DNA of 9,171 nucleotides from Candidatus Cloacimonadota bacterium (GTDB lineage Bacteria > Cloacimonadota > Cloacimonadia > Cloacimonadales > TCS61): contig JAUVIJ010000067.1 of NCBI GenBank assembly GCA_030592835.1, positions 1 to 9,171 of the forward strand. The letters are read 5' to 3'. Positions 6,708 to 9,171 of the stretch are shown here, one piece after another; the stretch's first letter is position 1; every line of letters begins with the position of its first letter. The notes under the pieces were generated by a model. It was not told where the DNA came from. It was given only the letters and a program-made list of their open reading frames with translations, and did not search any database. A program made the translations under genes and the position numbers.

Positions 6708-8912
6708 ATGGATACTGTCTCAATTTTACCGGCAAATAGCCATGGTAGAAATTTTATTCCTGATGAGTACCTTCCAGATGGAAAGGATGAGTATTATTTT
6801 CGCAACATCCAGAATACAAAATCAAAAGCAGAATGGCGACATTTACGTTCAGATGAAGTAAACACACTAATAAAGAACAACAATATTTCCCAAAACTGGG
6901 AAGAGATACTTGTTACAAATCAATTTGATCCCGGGCAGATAAATGATTCGGAATTTTTCGGGCTTGTACGAATTGGCAGTATACGAAACACAATTCTTGA
7001 ACATCACGATCTTAAGTTACCGGTAGGCATTACAAACAGCACTATTATTTCTTGTGATATAGGAGATGATGTGGCAATTCATCATGTTCGATATTTATCA
7101 CATTATATTATAGGAAATCGTTGTATACTTTCAAATATCGATGAAATTCATACAACTAATCATGCAAAATTCGGTAATGGAATCATCAAAGAAGGTGAAC
7201 AGGAAAAAGTACGTGTCTGGCTTAACCTGATGAATGAAACCGGTTGTCGTAAGATTTTACCTTTTGATGGTATGATAACTGCAGATGCCTACATTTGGGC
7301 AAAATATCGCGATGATGCTGCCTTACAGGAAAAATTGAAAGAGATTACGCAAAACAGTCTTGATTCTCATCGTGGTTTTTACGGTACTATTGGAAATCAG
7401 TGTGTGATAAAGAATTCACGTATTCTCAAAGATGTCAAGGTGGGTTCACATTGCTACATTAAAGGTGCTAATAAACTCAAAAACCTGACCATAAACTCAT
7501 CCCAGGAAGAATCCACACAGATAGGAGAAGGGGTAGAATTAGTGAATGGGATAATCGGTTTTGGCTGCCATATTTTCTATGGCTGCAAGGCAATACGATT
7601 TATTTTGGGTAATAATTCAAATCTCAAATACGGAGCACGGCTTATTAACTCTTTTCTTGGAGACAATTCTACTATTTCCTGCTGTGAAGTTTTGAATAAT
7701 CTTATATTTCCGGCACACGAACAGCATCATAATAACTCATTTCTTATTGCATCTGTAGTTATGGGACAGAGTAATATGGCTGCTGGAGCGACCATCGGTT
7801 CAAATCATAATAGCAGAGCAAACGATAATGAAATTCGGGCAGGACGTGGATTCTGGCCGGGATTATGCACGAGTGTCAAACATTCCTGTCGGTTCGCATC
7901 TTTTGTACTTCTTTCTAAAGCAGCATATCCTGCCGAGCTTGATATCACGCTGCCATTTTCACTTCTCAAAAACAATGAAGCAAAAGATCAATTAGAAATT
8001 TTACCAGCATTCTGGTGGTTATACAATATGTATGCTTTGGCAAGAAATTCCTGGAAGTTTATGAATCGTGACAAGCGTAGAAACAAGGTTCAAAATATTG
8101 AATTCGATTCTCTGGCACCTGATACTGTAGAAGAAATATTTAAAGCTCTTCGATTGTTGAAGATATGGACTGCTAAAGCCAGTTTGCGAAGCAAAGGTGA
8201 TTCAACAGATAATAAAGATGAGAAAGAATTAGTACAAATTGGACATCAACTTCTCTCGGGATCTGAAGAGCAGGTAAACAATTTGGAAATTCTTGGTGAA
8301 AACATGGAAAAATCCAAGCGGAAGGTCGTGATAATTAAGGCATATAATTCTTATCATGCCTATTATGACATGCTTCATTATTATGGGATTAAAAATTTAA
8401 TGGAATATATGAATGAAAATCCGGAAGTTGATTTTCCATCGATGAGCAAAGCTTTGAAAGGAAACCGAGAAAAAAAATGGGTAAACCTTGGCGGACAACT
8501 TATTCCAGAAAAAGATGTCGATCAGTTGCGAGCTGATATTGGGTCAGACAAACTGTCTAATTGGACAGAAATCCACTACAGGTATGATACTCTATGGGAA
8601 AAATATCCATCTGAAAAGCAGAAACATGCTTATGCAACACTCTGCGAAATACTTGGAACAGATATCCTCACAAAAGAACAATGGATATCAGCTTTAGATA
8701 AAGCGAAAGAGATTAAAGAATTTATCATGGAGCAGGTTTATGTTTCCAGAAAAAAAGATTTTGATAATCCGTTCCGCCAGGCAACTTTCAGAAATATGGC
8801 TGAGATGAAGGCCGCAATTGGAACCATAGAAGACAACAGTTTTGTGAAACAAGTACGAAATGAAACAGAAGATTTCAAGAAACTAATAGAAGAAATTAAA
8901 ATGAGAATTTAA
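6708..8912 (+). CDS. DUF4954-type left-handed beta-helix protein, function unknown
   Basis: I recognise the DUF4954 pattern known from Bacteroidota and spirochaetes; its biochemical role is not established. The 734 residues carry no signal peptide or clear membrane segment, so the protein is probably cytoplasmic. Residues about 85-415 form a hexapeptide-rich left-handed beta-helix, as in sugar-nucleotide and acyl transferases, with repeats such as STIISCDIGDDVAI (111-124), GTIGNQCVIKNSRI (226-239) and GATIGSNHNSR (360-370). Conserved-looking elements include LMNETGCRK (174-182), the His pair in EQHHNN (338-343) and RGFWPG (380-385). Residues about 415-460 and the C-terminal third (470-734) are helical and charged, with no domain I recognise. 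A nucleotide-sugar, acyl-transfer or scaffold role is possible (inference). It is preceded by a structured leader and followed after 45 bases by a SIS-domain gene, presumably co-transcribed. GATC sites are scarce compared with the five upstream genes, a sign of different codon use or ancestry. Confidence 0.8.
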   Translation: MDTVSILPANSHGRNFIPDEYLPDGKDEYYFRNIQNTKSKAEWRHLRSDEVNTLIKNNNISQNWEEILVTNQFDPGQINDSEFFGLVRIGSIRNTILEHHDLKLPVGITNSTIISCDIGDDVAIHHVRYLSHYIIGNRCILSNIDEIHTTNHAKFGNGIIKEGEQEKVRVWLNLMNETGCRKILPFDGMITADAYIWAKYRDDAALQEKLKEITQNSLDSHRGFYGTIGNQCVIKNSRILKDVKVGSHCYIKGANKLKNLTINSSQEESTQIGEGVELVNGIIGFGCHIFYGCKAIRFILGNNSNLKYGARLINSFLGDNSTISCCEVLNNLIFPAHEQHHNNSFLIASVVMGQSNMAAGATIGSNHNSRANDNEIRAGRGFWPGLCTSVKHSCRFASFVLLSKAAYPAELDITLPFSLLKNNEAKDQLEILPAFWWLYNMYALARNSWKFMNRDKRRNKVQNIEFDSLAPDTVEEIFKALRLLKIWTAKASLRSKGDSTDNKDEKELVQIGHQLLSGSEEQVNNLEILGENMEKSKRKVVIIKAYNSYHAYYDMLHYYGIKNLMEYMNENPEVDFPSMSKALKGNREKKWVNLGGQLIPEKDVDQLRADIGSDKLSNWTEIHYRYDTLWEKYPSEKQKHAYATLCEILGTDILTKEQWISALDKAKEIKEFIMEQVYVSRKKDFDNPFRQATFRNMAEMKAAIGTIEDNSFVKQVRNETEDFKKLIEEIKMRI

Positions 8913-8957
8913 ATAAAAAAGATAGAGAACAAAACATAATATATAAGGAAATAGGTT

Positions 8958-9171
8958 ATGAATTTAAAGGAAGCAAAATATTCAAAGTACGCGTTAGTTC
9001 AGGAAATGATGGACACCATCGAAGTAGTGAAAAATTTTAACCCGGAACAGACAAAAGAAATAGCAGAGAAAATTGAATCTGTTGGCAAACTGTTTCTCAC
9101 AGGTGAAGGTTCGAGCCGAATCTTTCCCGCAAAAAATGCTATTCGCAAAGCACTAACCCTGGGACTGGATC
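8958..9171 (+). CDS. SIS-domain sugar isomerase-like protein, 5' part only
   Basis: The frame opens at ATG 8958, preceded by AAGGAA (8945-8950) and TAGG (8952-8955), and runs open for 71 codons to the window edge. The N-terminal helix (YALVQEMMDTIEVVKNFNPE, residues 11-30) leads to the first strand and phosphate-binding loop of a SIS fold, FLTGEGSSRIFPAKN (46-60), with the Gly-Ser-Ser that usually contacts a phosphosugar. SIS proteins include GlmS isomerase domains, glucosamine-6-phosphate deaminase-like enzymes and phosphosugar-sensing regulators. There is no helix-turn-helix or glutaminase domain ahead of the SIS domain, so an isomerase or deaminase-like enzyme is more likely than an RpiR regulator or GlmS. 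It is downstream of the DUF4954 gene in the same orientation, probably in one operon. The substrate cannot be told from this fragment. Confidence 0.75.
   Translation, partial: MNLKEAKYSKYALVQEMMDTIEVVKNFNPEQTKEIAEKIESVGKLFLTGEGSSRIFPAKNAIRKALTLGLD

Noticed and set aside
6535..6735. Antisense open frame of 66 codons across the intergenic region
   Set aside because: It has no ribosome binding site, overlaps the inverted repeat and the next gene's start, and its translation resembles no family I know.
1..9171. tRNA, rRNA, CRISPR arrays, insertion sequences, attachment sites
   Set aside because: I saw no cloverleaf, no regularly spaced direct repeats, no transposase or integrase motifs and no rRNA segments on either strand.

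Overview
The window comes from a bacterium of moderate-to-low GC that uses the standard genetic code. It holds five complete, tightly packed genes (27-6376), a gene-free stretch of about 330 bases, and the start of a second transcription unit (6708 to the right edge). All genes are on the + strand. The sequence does not fix the taxon. The mix of protein families, above all a DUF4954-type left-handed beta-helix protein followed by a SIS-domain sugar isomerase-like gene, together with starts that have or lack a Shine-Dalgarno site, fits the FCB group. Candidatus Cloacimonadota or a relative is my best guess (inference, moderate to low confidence).

Region 1 (27-6376) looks like one operon. It encodes a divergent elongation factor G, PrmC (release-factor glutamine methyltransferase), MurA (first committed step of peptidoglycan synthesis), MnmA (tRNA U34 2-thiolation) and a non-hydrolysing UDP-GlcNAc 2-epimerase (WecB type). 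Gaps are 18, -16, 2 and 13 bases. The unit mixes translation quality (EF-G paralogue, PrmC, MnmA) with use of UDP-GlcNAc (MurA, WecB). The EF-G has lost several domain IV signatures of the housekeeping translocase and sits next to PrmC, so a role in ribosome recycling or another specialised step is plausible.

Region 2 (6377-6707) has no credible gene. It contains a possible promoter and a nested, imperfect inverted repeat of about 180 bases that would fold as a long structured leader directly upstream of the next gene.

Region 3 (6708-9171) encodes a 734-residue DUF4954-type protein of unknown function, followed 45 bases later by the first 71 codons of a SIS-domain protein. The pair probably works together on a phosphosugar or amino-sugar step, but the biochemistry is not established. 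The DUF4954 gene also differs in base composition: GATC occurs about once per 80 bases in region 1 but only about once per 440 bases in this gene (hand counts).
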